A stretch of 64,000 bases of DNA from Lota lota. Lineage: Eukaryota; Chordata; Actinopteri; Gadiformes; Lotidae. Under the pieces are notes generated by a model. The model was not told the origin of the DNA. It made no database searches and was given only the letters and a program-made list of their open reading frames with translations. Of the stretch, positions 16,368-27,117 are shown piece by piece (positions within the stretch are counted from its first letter, which is position 1; every line of letters starts with the position of its first letter). A program made the position numbers and the translations under genes. Location: NCBI GenBank assembly GCA_026745465.1, contig JACYXH010000007.1, forward strand, positions 549,501 to 613,500, read 5' to 3'.

Positions 16368-16560
16368 AAAGCTAGGGTAGGCAATTTATTTTAGAAGCAT
16401 TTTTTGTCTTTACATCTCGACCGCAATTAATAAATCAAATACTCAGACATAAATACAAAAATCGGGTATCTTTGGATGTTGCAGGCCTATACTAATCCTG
16501 TCAAATCAAATGATTGGATGGCCTACCTACCCGTCTACCTACCTGTCTACCTGGTAGGCA
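16368..16560 (+). repeat. Dispersed element, truncated copy
   Basis: Starts 'aaagctagggtaggcaattt' and includes 'ataaatcaaatactc' and 'atgattggatggcctacct'. The same blocks in the same order occur at 39996-40390, where the element is longer and has matching inverted ends. This copy lacks the right end. Confidence 0.7.
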
Positions 16561-16789
16561 AGGGCGCAGACCTGGTTTGTAACTTAGGGGAGGGTCCACA
16601 AACATGGCGTGTTTTCAAGAGTATTTTCTAGAGGGGACATCAATAATATTACCAACGTATATCAAATGATCTGCTGTGACAGACAGCCGTTAATAGTAAT
16701 GTGCAACGGTTCAGACCACTGAACACGATACATAGGGAGGACGTCAACAAACCTTTGAAAAGTGTTTGAGTTATTTCAAAAGTTGAATT

Positions 16790-16862
16790 GAGTTCGATCC
16801 CCAATGTCCGCAGCCTAACCTGTAGGTATCCTTGAGCTTGACCTTGGATAAAACCATCTCTT
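16790..16862 (-). repeat. SINE-like dispersed repeat fragment
   Basis: Minus-oriented fragment with 'gttcgatccccaatgtccgc' and the tail 'ccttggataaaaccatc'. Confidence 0.55.
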
Positions 16863-16959
16863 AAAGGGGGCCCTATTTATTACTTCTGCCGGATCCGGTC
16901 TCCGTGGCAACGCTTCTCCCCGCTCCGAGCGCCATCTCTGCCGCCGGCACAAACCGCGG

Positions 16960-17365
16960 TCACACCACGACGCCACGATTGATCCGGGAACCACGGGAAC
17001 CACGGCGAGACGGCGGCTGTCGAACAAACGCAGAGAGTTTGCTCAGCAGGAGCTCCACCAGGGCGCGCCGGCGTAGCGCGAAGTCCAGGCTACGTGGACC
17101 TCCACCGCCGCGTCGTGGCGGCGCGAGGTGCAGGTCGGGCTCCAGGGGAACGCCGTGGAGCTCCAGGCCCGTCCAGGGCCAGCCAGGAGCCCAGGTGAGG
17201 AGGAGGCCCGTCCAGGAGCCTCATGTCCAGGGAGAGGGCGTCAGCCTCCCCGTCCTCTGGGTCCAGGAAGGTGTCTGGGGGGGATGGAGAAGGGGAAGGG
17301 GAAGCCCTCCGTGGCGGTGAGGGCTGGGATGGGATGCCGTACTTTGGGTGGGAGATTAGTAGGCT
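16960..17365 (-). pseudogene. Dystroglycan-like piece 6: second cadherin-like domain
   Basis: Follows acceptor atatttcag (17366). FPFPFSIPP in one frame, DTFLDPEDGEADALSLDMRL in the next and LELHGVPLEPDLH in the third reproduce the DAG1 I-P-S-D-T-F-x-D-x-E-D ... S-W ... G-L-P-D pattern. Frame changes fall at a C7 run (plus-strand G at 17277-17283) and near 17175. The third frame continues with a helix-like stretch (ALVELLLSKLSAFV) and stops at 16960. Confidence 0.6.
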
Positions 17366-17528
17366 CTGAAATATAGTAGAATATTGTTTAATATTACACC
17401 ACATTCCTTTCTCTTATTTATAAATAAAAATAGGGTAAATAAAAGGGTAACACAACTGAAATATTGAATGAATAACTATGTACATGGTAAAAGTATTATT
17501 AAGTTATATGACCAAAAGTCATTACTTT

Positions 17529-18644
17529 TTAAAGCGGTGCGTCTTCAGACTGCAGAAGAAGGGTGTAGTTCAGGGGTGGTGTACATCCACTTACATTCAC
17601 GCTCTCCTTCGCCACAGAGGTTCCACACAGAGCAAGCGAGGGCTCAAGACTCGATCGTGCGGAAGCGGAGTCGATGGTGTTTAGTGTTTGAACAGCAGAG
17701 GGCGATATAGGATCAGAGTCACTGCTCACTACTGTTGAAACGTCAAAGCTCAGGTCCATAGTGGACTCTTGATAGTGTCGGGGGAAAGGTTTGAGTCACC
17801 CTGGCAGAATGTGTACCAGGTTTCTTACTATCTAAGAACACCATTGTTGAATGCAAGCGGGACTCTATTCCGTGTGATACCATGGGGGTGTTGTGGTGGA
17901 GAACTGCTGTGGACGGCTGGCCGTGTCTTTAAGGTGGTCTGTTGCATAAGTGGGCTGAGTCGGGAACTTCCACCAGCAGTGTCATCGCTTCAAACCGACA
18001 TGAATGTTTTGAGTGTTTTCACGGGAGTCCGATCATGCATTCGACCGATTTCCCACGTCCGTTAACAGGACTGCCATGACCTGTGGATTTGTAGAACGCC
18101 CTCCATTTTGAATCAGGGATGAGGACGTTGGTGACCTGAAGGTATCTTGGACGGGAAGTTCTGTGCCAGATGGGGAATGTGTTAAATCCATTTGCGACAA
18201 AGAGTCCGTTAATCCCCCGACAGCAGTCAACAAGGGTGGCGTCATCAATGTTTGAAACCGTGACCGTGGCAACGACGACATCGTGATGGGAGTCGAGTCG
18301 CTGGCCAACGACGAAGGCGCCCTGCTGTGGCTGTCTGGCTCTCTGCTAAAGTAGCCGTCTTCCGAGGTCAAAGGTTGCACGGGCGCGCTTATAAGCGTCG
18401 TCCGCCCCCTGAAAGATGTGGGAAACGGCGGCGACGAAGGCCACAGGTCAATACCTCGGTGCGTTGTAGCTACAGAGGGCTCCGATGATGATGTCATTTC
18501 CTGTGCGAGTCCATCTTGGGGTGTTGCCTGCAAGTGTTGGCCTGTGAGTGTTTGTGTCGGTGAGAAATCTCGACTCGCCTCGACTGGCTCAACTCGACTG
18601 GGTGAACTTGGCAGCATATGTGGTATCCTCCAAGCTCTTGGGAC
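17529..18644 (-). pseudogene. Dystroglycan-like piece 5: mucin-like tract broken by stops
   Basis: Begins after acceptor tttatctgtcag (18645). A long Ser/Thr/Pro-rich frame runs to a stop near 18036, followed by shorter Ser/Thr-rich stretches in other frames down to about 17529 (for example DLSFDVSTVVSSDSDPIS). The stops between them fit decay of one long mucin exon, although unseen introns could also explain them. Confidence 0.4.
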
Positions 18645-19835
18645 CTGACAGATAAATGCATGAATTAATACAATCCCTACATAAATTAATCCTATTATAA
18701 TGCCAGTACCCAACAGACCACCTTCAGATTTATATACCCCGCTTTCTCTGACACTTGACCTCCCCATCCACCCCCCCCCCACCAGATTACAGACTTTGGA
18801 GAACTCCCCATTCATCCAGAGGTGCAATGCAATTCAAACTCATTTACATTTTCTTTCAGCCATGTCTTTCTGATCTAGCTGGAGTATCTAGAAAGCTATT
18901 ATATTAATCCAAGTTTTTTGAATAATTACAGTGATATTATCATTCTATTTTAATTATAATTATTAATAATTTTTATTATCCTCTTTGTGTCATAATTTTT
19001 CTTATTACTGTATTATTGTTATTGTCGTGGTATTATTGTAATATTACCATTAGTTTTCGTATTTTCATAAATACATGAATAAAATTAGCAGAAATGCACC
19101 AAGACTAGCGTGCGTTCAATGTAAGGACTGTATTGTCCTCATCCTCCCACTCTAACTTCCATTCATCAAACAACATCACCCCTCCACACACGGACCACCA
19201 CAGACAACCACACACACTATGAATCACCTCTGGGTTTTCCCCAAACAGGACTCTGTTGACCACACAGTTAGTTAGTTTGTCATATACAACCCTGTCATAC
19301 ACACAGAGAGAATCATCTTAATTGTGCCATCACACATACATTGCACACGACTGATGTTGTTGCTGTATAAGTATTATTATTAGTTGTATTTTAATACATA
19401 CATGAATAAAGGGACAGACAACTACATGCTATGACTGTTGGCCACAGGGTTAGTTTGTCATATAGAACTTCTAAAATGGCATGAACTCAATCATGCGCTC
19501 ATGTCACAGTCGTTTTTCTTCACATTACATACATCGTTTCTCAAGACCATTAACAACTCTCATCTGTCCTCCATCCCTTTAAACCACCATTACATAACCC
19601 CCATTATTATCCGCCTCTATTCATCCTTTACAATCCAGCTGCGGGGAAAACATCCATTCAGACGCAGCGCTCGAGTCATTCGAACATATGACTTGGATGC
19701 ACACAAAGCATCCCCCCCCCCCCTCCCCCACACACACACACACACACACCCATGCAGCCCCCGGAACAATCACCTATAGTCATATAGAGGTCAGACAAGT
19801 CACAAGACCTACCCAGCGTGGAGGGGACGCCTGAG

Positions 19836-20195
19836 TCACCGAGTCCGGTTCTGTAGCGCGACCCAGCCAGGCCGGCCGGCGAGGGGGGCCTCTGTTGAAC
19901 AGCAGTGGCGAGTCAGGCCGCTAACAAGCGCTTCTCTGTCGCCGCCGCCGCTGCCATGTATCACTGTGGGAGCCGGGGTCTGTTGTTGTGCTGGTTGTTT
20001 TGGCCACAGAGAAAGAGAGGAGAGAGAGCTGCTGCTGGTTTGAGCGTTCTCGGCCAGCTCTGGGTGAAAGGTACTCCTTGGCGTGGATGTGCTTTTGGAC
20101 GATGAAGAAGGGAAGGGTTTGGATGACGATGAGGGATTTTTCGACTCTGCCGCTGGTCCGTTGACCGTGGCCGGTTCCAGGTGGAGAGAAGGCAT
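19836..20195 (-). pseudogene. Dystroglycan-like piece 4: Ser-rich mucin-like stretch
   Basis: An open frame rich in Ser, Thr and Pro (for example SKNPSSSSKPFPSSSSKSTS) in the place where DAG1 has its O-glycosylated mucin region. The upstream acceptor is not clear, and the downstream donor could be gtgact before the in-frame stop. Composition alone is weak evidence, so this piece rests on its position. Confidence 0.35.
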
Positions 20196-20313
20196 TAGGG
20201 ATGTACTTCTTGTGAGTGGTGATGAGTGGAGCTCAGTGTTATAGCCCAGGCTTGCAAGTTCAGTATTTGGGGGGGTGTAGGCAACGTACCACTAGGCTCC
20301 GTCAACTCTTCAC

Positions 20314-20750
20314 CTTCCTCCGATGTGCTCCTCTGCCCCCCCCCCAGAGCACCCTCCAACTCACAATGGGCGCGCCCACTAACTCTTCTATGAGCCCCGT
20401 CTCCGTGCTACGTTCGAGCACCCCGGCCAAATCCGATTCCCCTTCCGCTCCTCCGGAACCCGCCCTCCAAGGAACTTTTGACGGCTGGTTCCACCACCTC
20501 TGGTTCATCTTCAGTACCGAAGGGCGCGTGGGTCCAAGGCTGGCCGCCTGGCCTGCAGACCCTGAGGCTCCTCCGTCGGAGATCCAGGGCTTTCTTTGCG
20601 GAGAACAGGTAGAGAGGGCCGGGGGTTAGGTGGAGGTATCGGGCCACGGTGCTGACGAGAGCGACCCGCTGGCTGGCGCCCAGGGACGCAGGAGTGAACT
20701 GGAAGGATAGACCAGCCCAGATGGACGCGTCTTCTCCAGCGCAATCTTGC
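20314..20750 (-). pseudogene. Dystroglycan-like piece 3: second alpha-dystroglycan domain
   Basis: Starts after ctcatgccag with a phase that joins piece 2. QDCAGEDASIWAGLSFQFTP and SQRVALVSTVARYLHL align with the CAADEP... helix region of DAG1. Further on, in another frame, GAPIVSWRVLW aligns with the G-Y-P-V-V-G-W segment before the DAG1 furin-type site. A frame change therefore lies between roughly 20500 and 20640. The donor at 20313 (gtgaag) is provisional. Confidence 0.5.
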
Positions 20751-20814
20751 CTGGCATGAGAAGAGAAAACGTTACAGGAGTAGATCAGCGGGGCTTTTAT
20801 CCAAAAAGGGACCC

Positions 20815-20945
20815 AAGAGTGGATTAAGATACATGTCATTAGGGAGCATGTAGGGTTAGGCCTCTTGCTCAAGGATGCATACAGGTTAGGCTGCTGTCAT
20901 TGGGGATCAAACCCAGTTTCAAACCCATACGGCAATGTAACCACC
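20815..20945 (+). repeat. SINE-like dispersed repeat copy
   Basis: Plus-oriented copy with 'acatgtcattagggagca', 'cctcttgctcaaggatgc' and 'ttggggatcaaacccagt'. Confidence 0.6.
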
Positions 20946-21102
20946 GCTGTATTTCATGTGTCTAAAATCCCATAAGCACGACGTTAAAGATAACCAAAGC
21001 GTGCACATGGTATTATCCTTTAGCAGGAAATTGAAAAAACAAATCCAGTTGAAACCACCGCTCTCCCTGAATAAATAAAAAGGTTTTGTGAGGTTCACTT
21101 AC

Positions 21103-21301
21103 CTTACTGCATTCACCGTGTTGTTTAGGATGTGCAGATAAAACTGACCAAAGCGACTTCGACACGGTCCTCGGGTAACAGACACGATGGCATGGTATGC
21201 CCCACAATCTTGTGTCAGAGCCAGGCCAACGAGGCAGCCAGCCCCCCGGGCCTGAACACCATCCAGTGGGGCAGTGGACCTCCTCGATCAGCCAATGATA
21301 G
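21103..21301 (-). pseudogene. Dystroglycan-like piece 2: first cadherin-like domain
   Basis: An exon between acceptor ttgacag (21302) and donor gtaagt (21102). The first frame reads GGPLPHWMVF, then after a G6 run the next frame reads CLVGLALTQDCGAYHAIVSV. Together these match DAG1 around its L-P-x-W and E-G-L-P-L-D-T-D-K-G segment. The exon ends two bases into a codon. Confidence 0.6.
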
Positions 21302-21849
21302 CTGTCAATAACAAAATGGATGAAAACCCTATCATAAAAGACAGATGAATCATTTAAAATGTCTATCTGTTAAGTCACTTTTTTTTAGATGTACCATCTT
21401 TGAGACTTTTGAGACCTTGTGTGCACGTCTATTGTTAATTATTTGAGTTGAATGATTACCAACAAAGCAAGGGCTTCACAGTAATACAAAATCATGGCAT
21501 TGAACGGTTTGAGTAAACCCGCATACACTTCAAATGCATTTCTCTTGAGTTTTCAGTACTGTTATGATCATCTGTATGTGTTAAGCTCTGAGCCAGCTCT
21601 GTCCTGTTTCTTTATTTTTCTTTGTGTTGTATGAGGGTTAATTGGACAATTGGTCAAGTGTGTAGTTGATTGAGTTGGCAGGTGGCAGTTGGAATATATC
21701 AAGGACAGGCAACTCTGTGTTAGTTTATGGATGTTATTATTATTCTCAATAAATGTTTCATGTGGATTAAAGTACTTGGCAGCTGAGGTAGAAGTTTAAC
21801 TTAAACAATTTTTCTTCGGTTCTCCTGACAACAAACTTCAACCCAACAC

Positions 21850-22124
21850 ACTACACGCTCCCTAGAGAAGCAGGAAGAGGAAGAAGAACCGAAGGGAGTT
21901 TCAAAATAAAAGCTGTGCCGGCGTGGGCAGAGGGGTTTGGGAACACGGCGAGGGATGTTAACCGAGGACACATTAGTGGCGGTGGCCGCGGCAGTGGTGG
22001 CGAGACCCCCCCCCCCCCCATGCATCTGCAACACATTCCCCCACAGTAGCAAGAGCCTGAGGGCCGGGCCAGGGGTCACCCTTTGATGGCAGCGTCCTGT
22101 GGCCATGGCTACAAAGTCTTCCAA
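21850..22124 (-). pseudogene. Dystroglycan-like piece 1: signal peptide and domain start
   Basis: One frame gives a hydrophobic leader (PALRLLLLWGNVLQM) after Met codons at 22124 and 22106. After the G-run at about 22008-22019 a second frame carries VFPNPSAHAGTAFILKLP, which fits the opening strand of a dystroglycan-type cadherin domain (DAG1 pattern: I-P-x(2)-T/S-A-x(2)-G-x-x-F). Confidence 0.5.
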
Positions 22125-22437
22125 TGTGACGGCACGTGGAACGGAATTTGTGGGTTGAACTTCAATTCCGATTGGTGCCCTCGCTGTTTTTATTTTTTTA
22201 TATTCATCCCATTTTTTGCTGAATCACGCTTGGATTGAGGTTGGAATGTGTTCCATACTAAAACTGTCGTGTTTACTGAGCCAAAACCTTTCGAATATTG
22301 ATCAAGAGTCCCATATTTATTTTTTAACACATTTGAGGTATTTAGCCAAGTTGTTACAGGTAATATATCTTGTTAGGCGTGCTACTTGAAGGCCATAAAT
22401 AGACACAGGCTATTTGACTGGCGCTGGTAGTAGTGGA

Positions 22438-22473
<36 letters not shown>

Positions 22474-22962
22474 AGGCCCTAATATTGAACTGTGTCTCAG
22501 CTCTTCTTTTGAAGCACCCATACTTAATTAGCCTTGCTGTTGCTAATGTATGGGGGCATGTATGGGTGTTTATCCATCAACCAAGTGAGTAGAATGAATC
22601 CATATGTGATGGGCTGAGGGAAGCCATTCGTGTTGACCTTTAAGTCTGGGAACTTGAATGGAATTGTCGCTAGAAAGCAGTTCAACGTCCTCGAAGAACA
22701 TGAAAAAAAGAAAATTCCGTTCCAACCACGTAATCCCTTCTTGACAGTCTGAACCCCGTGCAAACTGATCTTTGAGAAAAATAAAACCCGTCATCTACCT
22801 GGTTGCCATGTTAACCTTTACAACAAACCAACCAAACTCCAAGGACGGTGAACGGAACTCCACTAACACCAACCTCCTCAGAAAGCAACTGCTCCTATTG
22901 ACAAATAATGAACTCCGGACGTACTGCATGCTGACACCAAAACAGATGCAGAACATAATACT

Positions 22963-23086
<124 letters not shown>

Positions 23087-23722
23087 TCCAATTACATGAG
23101 CAGGCTTGGTTACTAGGATACCCTGTACTGCTACCAGAGATCCAACCATTAGCTCTGGTGACGCGACCCCACACAGCAGCACCCAAGCATCATATAACTA
23201 CGTGTGTGACAACCTAATCGAGTACCATGGAGCAAGAAATGTGTGGATGTTGGCATATGCGTGATGTAACCAAAATATTATACATACTGTAATGAAGTTT
23301 GAAATATCGTCTTCCATTAATTATATGATGTGCTTGTCAGTGGGAGGCATTCCATTGCTAGCTGGATGGGTGCAAGTTCGTCCGTTTTGGGGGGAAAAAA
23401 GTGAACTGATTCGATTTTAAGTACATAGTCTAGTCGTATACTGAAGTAGCATGCAACATGTGCATGCCTATTTGTTCCACGTTGACCGCTCCTACCTAAA
23501 CTATTTCCTTCTGGTTTAGGATATTTACATACAAAATCATACTGACTACCATTTTGTCATGGTACATCTGATGGAAGAAAGAAAGTTATTTTGTGAGGTC
23601 AAGTAAAACTATTTGATAATTCAGTCATTTCTCAAATAGTCTTAATGCACTGTGTCCCCTTACTTTTTTTTTGAGAAACAAATCGTATGGACATGGAAAG
23701 CGGTTTAGACTTGATGAGGCTT

Positions 23723-23763
23723 GTTGCTCACTACCACCCAAGCATTGGGTGGTAGTGAGCAAC
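23723..23763. other. Perfect 19-bp inverted repeat with 3-base loop
   Basis: gttgctcactaccacccaa is followed by gca and then its exact reverse complement. The stem is perfect. There is no coding context around it. Confidence 0.9.
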
Positions 23764-25683
23764 AGGAAGCAAGCTTTTTACAAAGCAAGAGCACAAATCA
23801 ATGAATCCTTTTATAAAGAGGATTAGAGCATTAAGAACTTCCTACCACCTCATTAAACAAATTGGGTTCTAAACATCTTTGACACTGACATATATTTAGC
23901 ATCTGACACTCAATGCGTGCCACCAGCGTTTCAGTCCTAGAGTTGAGCTGAAAACATGCGGCCACTGCACTGTACAACTAAGAAACTTCTTGTGTCGCCG
24001 ACTTGGGTTCAAGAAAAGAGAAGAAAATAAGGATCCAGCATCCACAAAAGATCAAGGGAAGCATAAGCATCCTATACCTACAGTCGGGCTGTGGGTTCAA
24101 ATCCCACAGGGATAGAAGAAGCACTCACACTAACAAGGAGCTAATCAGAGTAAACAAAAAGGCCCAGCTGGCGGAGGGTTAAATGCCATCAAAGGAGGGG
24201 GGAGATAAAGATCCCCAAGTGAATCTCCCCTCTATACTCAGAGAGGATTGAGTTGGTTTCAAACAGAAAGCAGCCGCATTTAGAATCCCCCCAGCTTGGA
24301 AAAGTCCACCAAAGTCACCACCATGTAAACATCCAGCCCCCCCCCCCCCCCCATTAAAATGAATGCTATAAGGACACTACCAATCCATTAGGGCTTGTAC
24401 ATCAGAATGCATCATGGGATTTTTTTTTTTGGCCATATTGAGAGGTCTCAAGTGAGTTGTGGTACTGTAAAATCCTTAATCAACGTAAACATACCATAAC
24501 ATAGGCTAAGGGAAATTTGTTTTGCCATGTCTCACATGAGAAACGCTGTGGCACTTTCAAACACAACAATGTTTTCCCACGACAAATAATTTCACAATTA
24601 ATTACTAAACAATGACAAAACACACACACACACACTACCAATATAATAACTAACATTCAAATGCTGCTATGCTCTCAAAATGGCGGCGGTCATTGCGATG
24701 TGACGTCGCAATGTACAAGCGCTATACGAATATTGCAGCGGAATTAGGATAGCAACGATGTCTTAGGCATTGAAGTGCTGAATAGGACAAATTGTGTTTG
24801 TCAAAATGAATGCAAAAAACAACAACAACAACCTTTGTATTATCAAGGTTGCAGCGGGATAATCTATGATAGAAGCTTTTGTTTAACATCGAATTTACGA
24901 TCGAAGCATGGGGGCTGTCGGGGATGAATGAGACAGTGTGTTTGTTGAAATGTGGGGAAATGTTGTGGTCTTTTAGTGAGTGGGGGTGAATCATCTCCAG
25001 ATGGGCCAGCAGGTTGGTTGAGCTGGCACTGGGGATCCAGACCCAGGACCAGCTGGAGCACAGAGGTGGATTTAACAAAACATACATTTATTTAGATCTT
25101 TTGTTTAATACATTATTTTCTACGCATCTCTAATTTGACTTGGGTCCAAAGTCTTTAATATTATATAAATTGGTTGAGGATGTTGTTGGCTATTGAGTTG
25201 ATCCAATTGGTAGTGAAATGCATATCAGGAAAAAGCAAATATTCAGACTTATTACACCGAGGCCGTATTATGATACAAAGGCAGTGGTTACATTAAATGA
25301 AGTAATATAACCACAATGCTGACATTTTCTGAGATGAAAAGCACATTAAGTTAGTCCTCTTTGTTTGGAATGATGTAATACAGCAAGAAAGAGAGAACAC
25401 ATTTGATACAGGCCGTGTGGTCAGCCTCAGACCACAACAGTACAGTGGTTCACTTTTTAAAAAGTTGCACAGATTAAGGTTTAAAGTCTGGATGTTTCTG
25501 GAGCCAATGTTTCATCACTGCGGGACATTTAAATCGTATTTTTATTTTATTTTTTTACTTTATTATAATATGGCTTACTCGGAAGGTGAACTAAGTACGA
25601 ATGTATTTTCCAGTCGTGGATGATTAGGTGTTTATGGAAAGTCACGTTAGGCCTTACCGAGATGAGTGCAACCAGAGCCATTG

Positions 25684-25800
25684 CAACAACGTGCAGCGTA
25701 ACAGGTACAGAGTGCAACAAAACCGGTGCAGAGTGCAACGAAGTGCAACATAACCGGTACAGAGTGCAACATAACAGGTGCAGAGTGCAACAAAAAAGGT
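25684..25800. repeat. Degenerate 21-bp tandem repeat
   Basis: About five copies of a unit like 'ataaccggtacagagtgcaac', with an internal shortened copy (cgaagtgcaac). Confidence 0.8.
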
Positions 25801-27117
25801 AAAGTCGGGGGCTTTACTTACATGTGCACACACATTTTCAACACTTTCACTAAACATGTTGCACCGTGAGTCCCCTGACATGAACAGTGGTTGCTGAGGC
25901 TGGCCATGGAAATATTACAGAGGAATTTGTAATGCGGCAGCTGAAACTGTGTCACAATTATTAAGCGAGCGATAACAAAGCGCTTCCTGAATGGTCTTTT
26001 CAAAATAAAACCTTTTTTGGGGGGGTCGCCAGTAACTTTCAAATTGTCATTTGTAATGTATCTGTCATACATTAACTTTAAACATTATGTCTAAAAGTCT
26101 GCTAGCACTGTTTTACTTTTACGCAACACGTGTCTCATTGTGCTGAAATGTTAACACAATTAAAACAAATTGGCACAATTCGTTTTGGTTGTAAAGTTTA
26201 TTTTACTGCGAGACCAGAAGCACGTCTACAAAAAGCTGTACAAATTGATATTTTCTAGGCTAAGTTCAGCTCACATGATTTCTTAAATGCACACAATATT
26301 TAATACATTGTATAGCATCCATTCAGGTAGCTACCTCTATGGCCAGTGACTCAGTTCTCATAAGCAATAACTATAAAAACATAACTGAAATATATTTTTA
26401 CACACTGAATTCTATTCCACATTTGAAGCGTTAGGTAATCTAAATGATTGGGTATAATAGGGTATATTATGCCTATACACGCATAGGTTACATATTTCAT
26501 GAATGCATACAAATGAGCTGAGATTGTGAGGTTGAGGTTATTGTGTGATTTTCAACACTGGCTCCACGTACATTTGAAATGCAATTGGGTGGACTGGTAT
26601 ATTAAAAAAGGGCTGAGTATTATGTATGATGAAATTATAACATTGTGGTAATATCCGTTAGCACAAACGCTTAGGGATATCCAGATGTCTTACAACAAGA
26701 GGTCTAAAATACCACAGCTTTGTCTGAAACATGTGATACAGAAAATATGCTGTTACATTTCTATCATGATTGGAGAATTTTTCGATAGATCTAAAAAATA
26801 GATGATCATGAATAGATCCATAAAATATGTGTCATACAAGCTTACCTTTCCTCATATTAACAAAAGAATGCACATGAATGCACCCGGAAGTACAGAAATA
26901 GAAACGTCTTATTCCCCCATCATTGACATGTAAAGCCAGTCATCATTGGCCACTCACCACCCTGACCGGCAACAAGCAAGACCCTACAGGTAGATCACAG
27001 AACATTCGATCGGGATCCAGGATATGGCTTCATGACAGCAGCAACAACAACAACAACAACAACAAACAAAGCGCGTGATTCATCTCCAGTAACACGACCA
27101 AACCGACCCGGGGTCTA

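Larger units (their letters stand above)
16960..22124 (-). pseudogene. Dystroglycan-like locus, reading frame disrupted
   Basis: Translated pieces on the minus strand follow the domain order of DAG1: a signal-peptide-like start, a first dystroglycan-type cadherin domain, the small alpha-dystroglycan second domain, a Ser/Thr/Pro-rich mucin-like stretch and a second cadherin-like domain. Good splice signals separate them, for example donor gtaagt after 21103 and acceptor at 20751, where phases match. The frame changes inside domains at a G-run near 22010, a C6 run at 21242-21247 (plus strand), within 20500-20640, at a C7 run near 17280 and near 17175, with several stops in the mucin part. The SEA-like cleavage region, membrane helix and PPxY tail of dystroglycan are not visible before the ints13 3' end. 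The family call is firm; pseudogene versus assembly error versus a divergent live gene is open. Introns are more numerous than in DAG1. Confidence 0.65.

Noticed and set aside
18645-18827. Apparent membrane helix (LLGTGIIIGLIYVGIVLI) on the minus strand before the mucin-like tract
   Set aside because: It lies upstream of a strong acceptor (tttatctgtcag at 18645), so it is most simply intron read-through. It also sits in the wrong place for a dystroglycan membrane segment.
24722-25087. Possible BED-type zinc-finger or hAT transposase fragment on the minus strand
   Set aside because: Only a short STNLLAHLEMIHP-like stretch fits. The paired cysteines are missing and there is no further transposase similarity.
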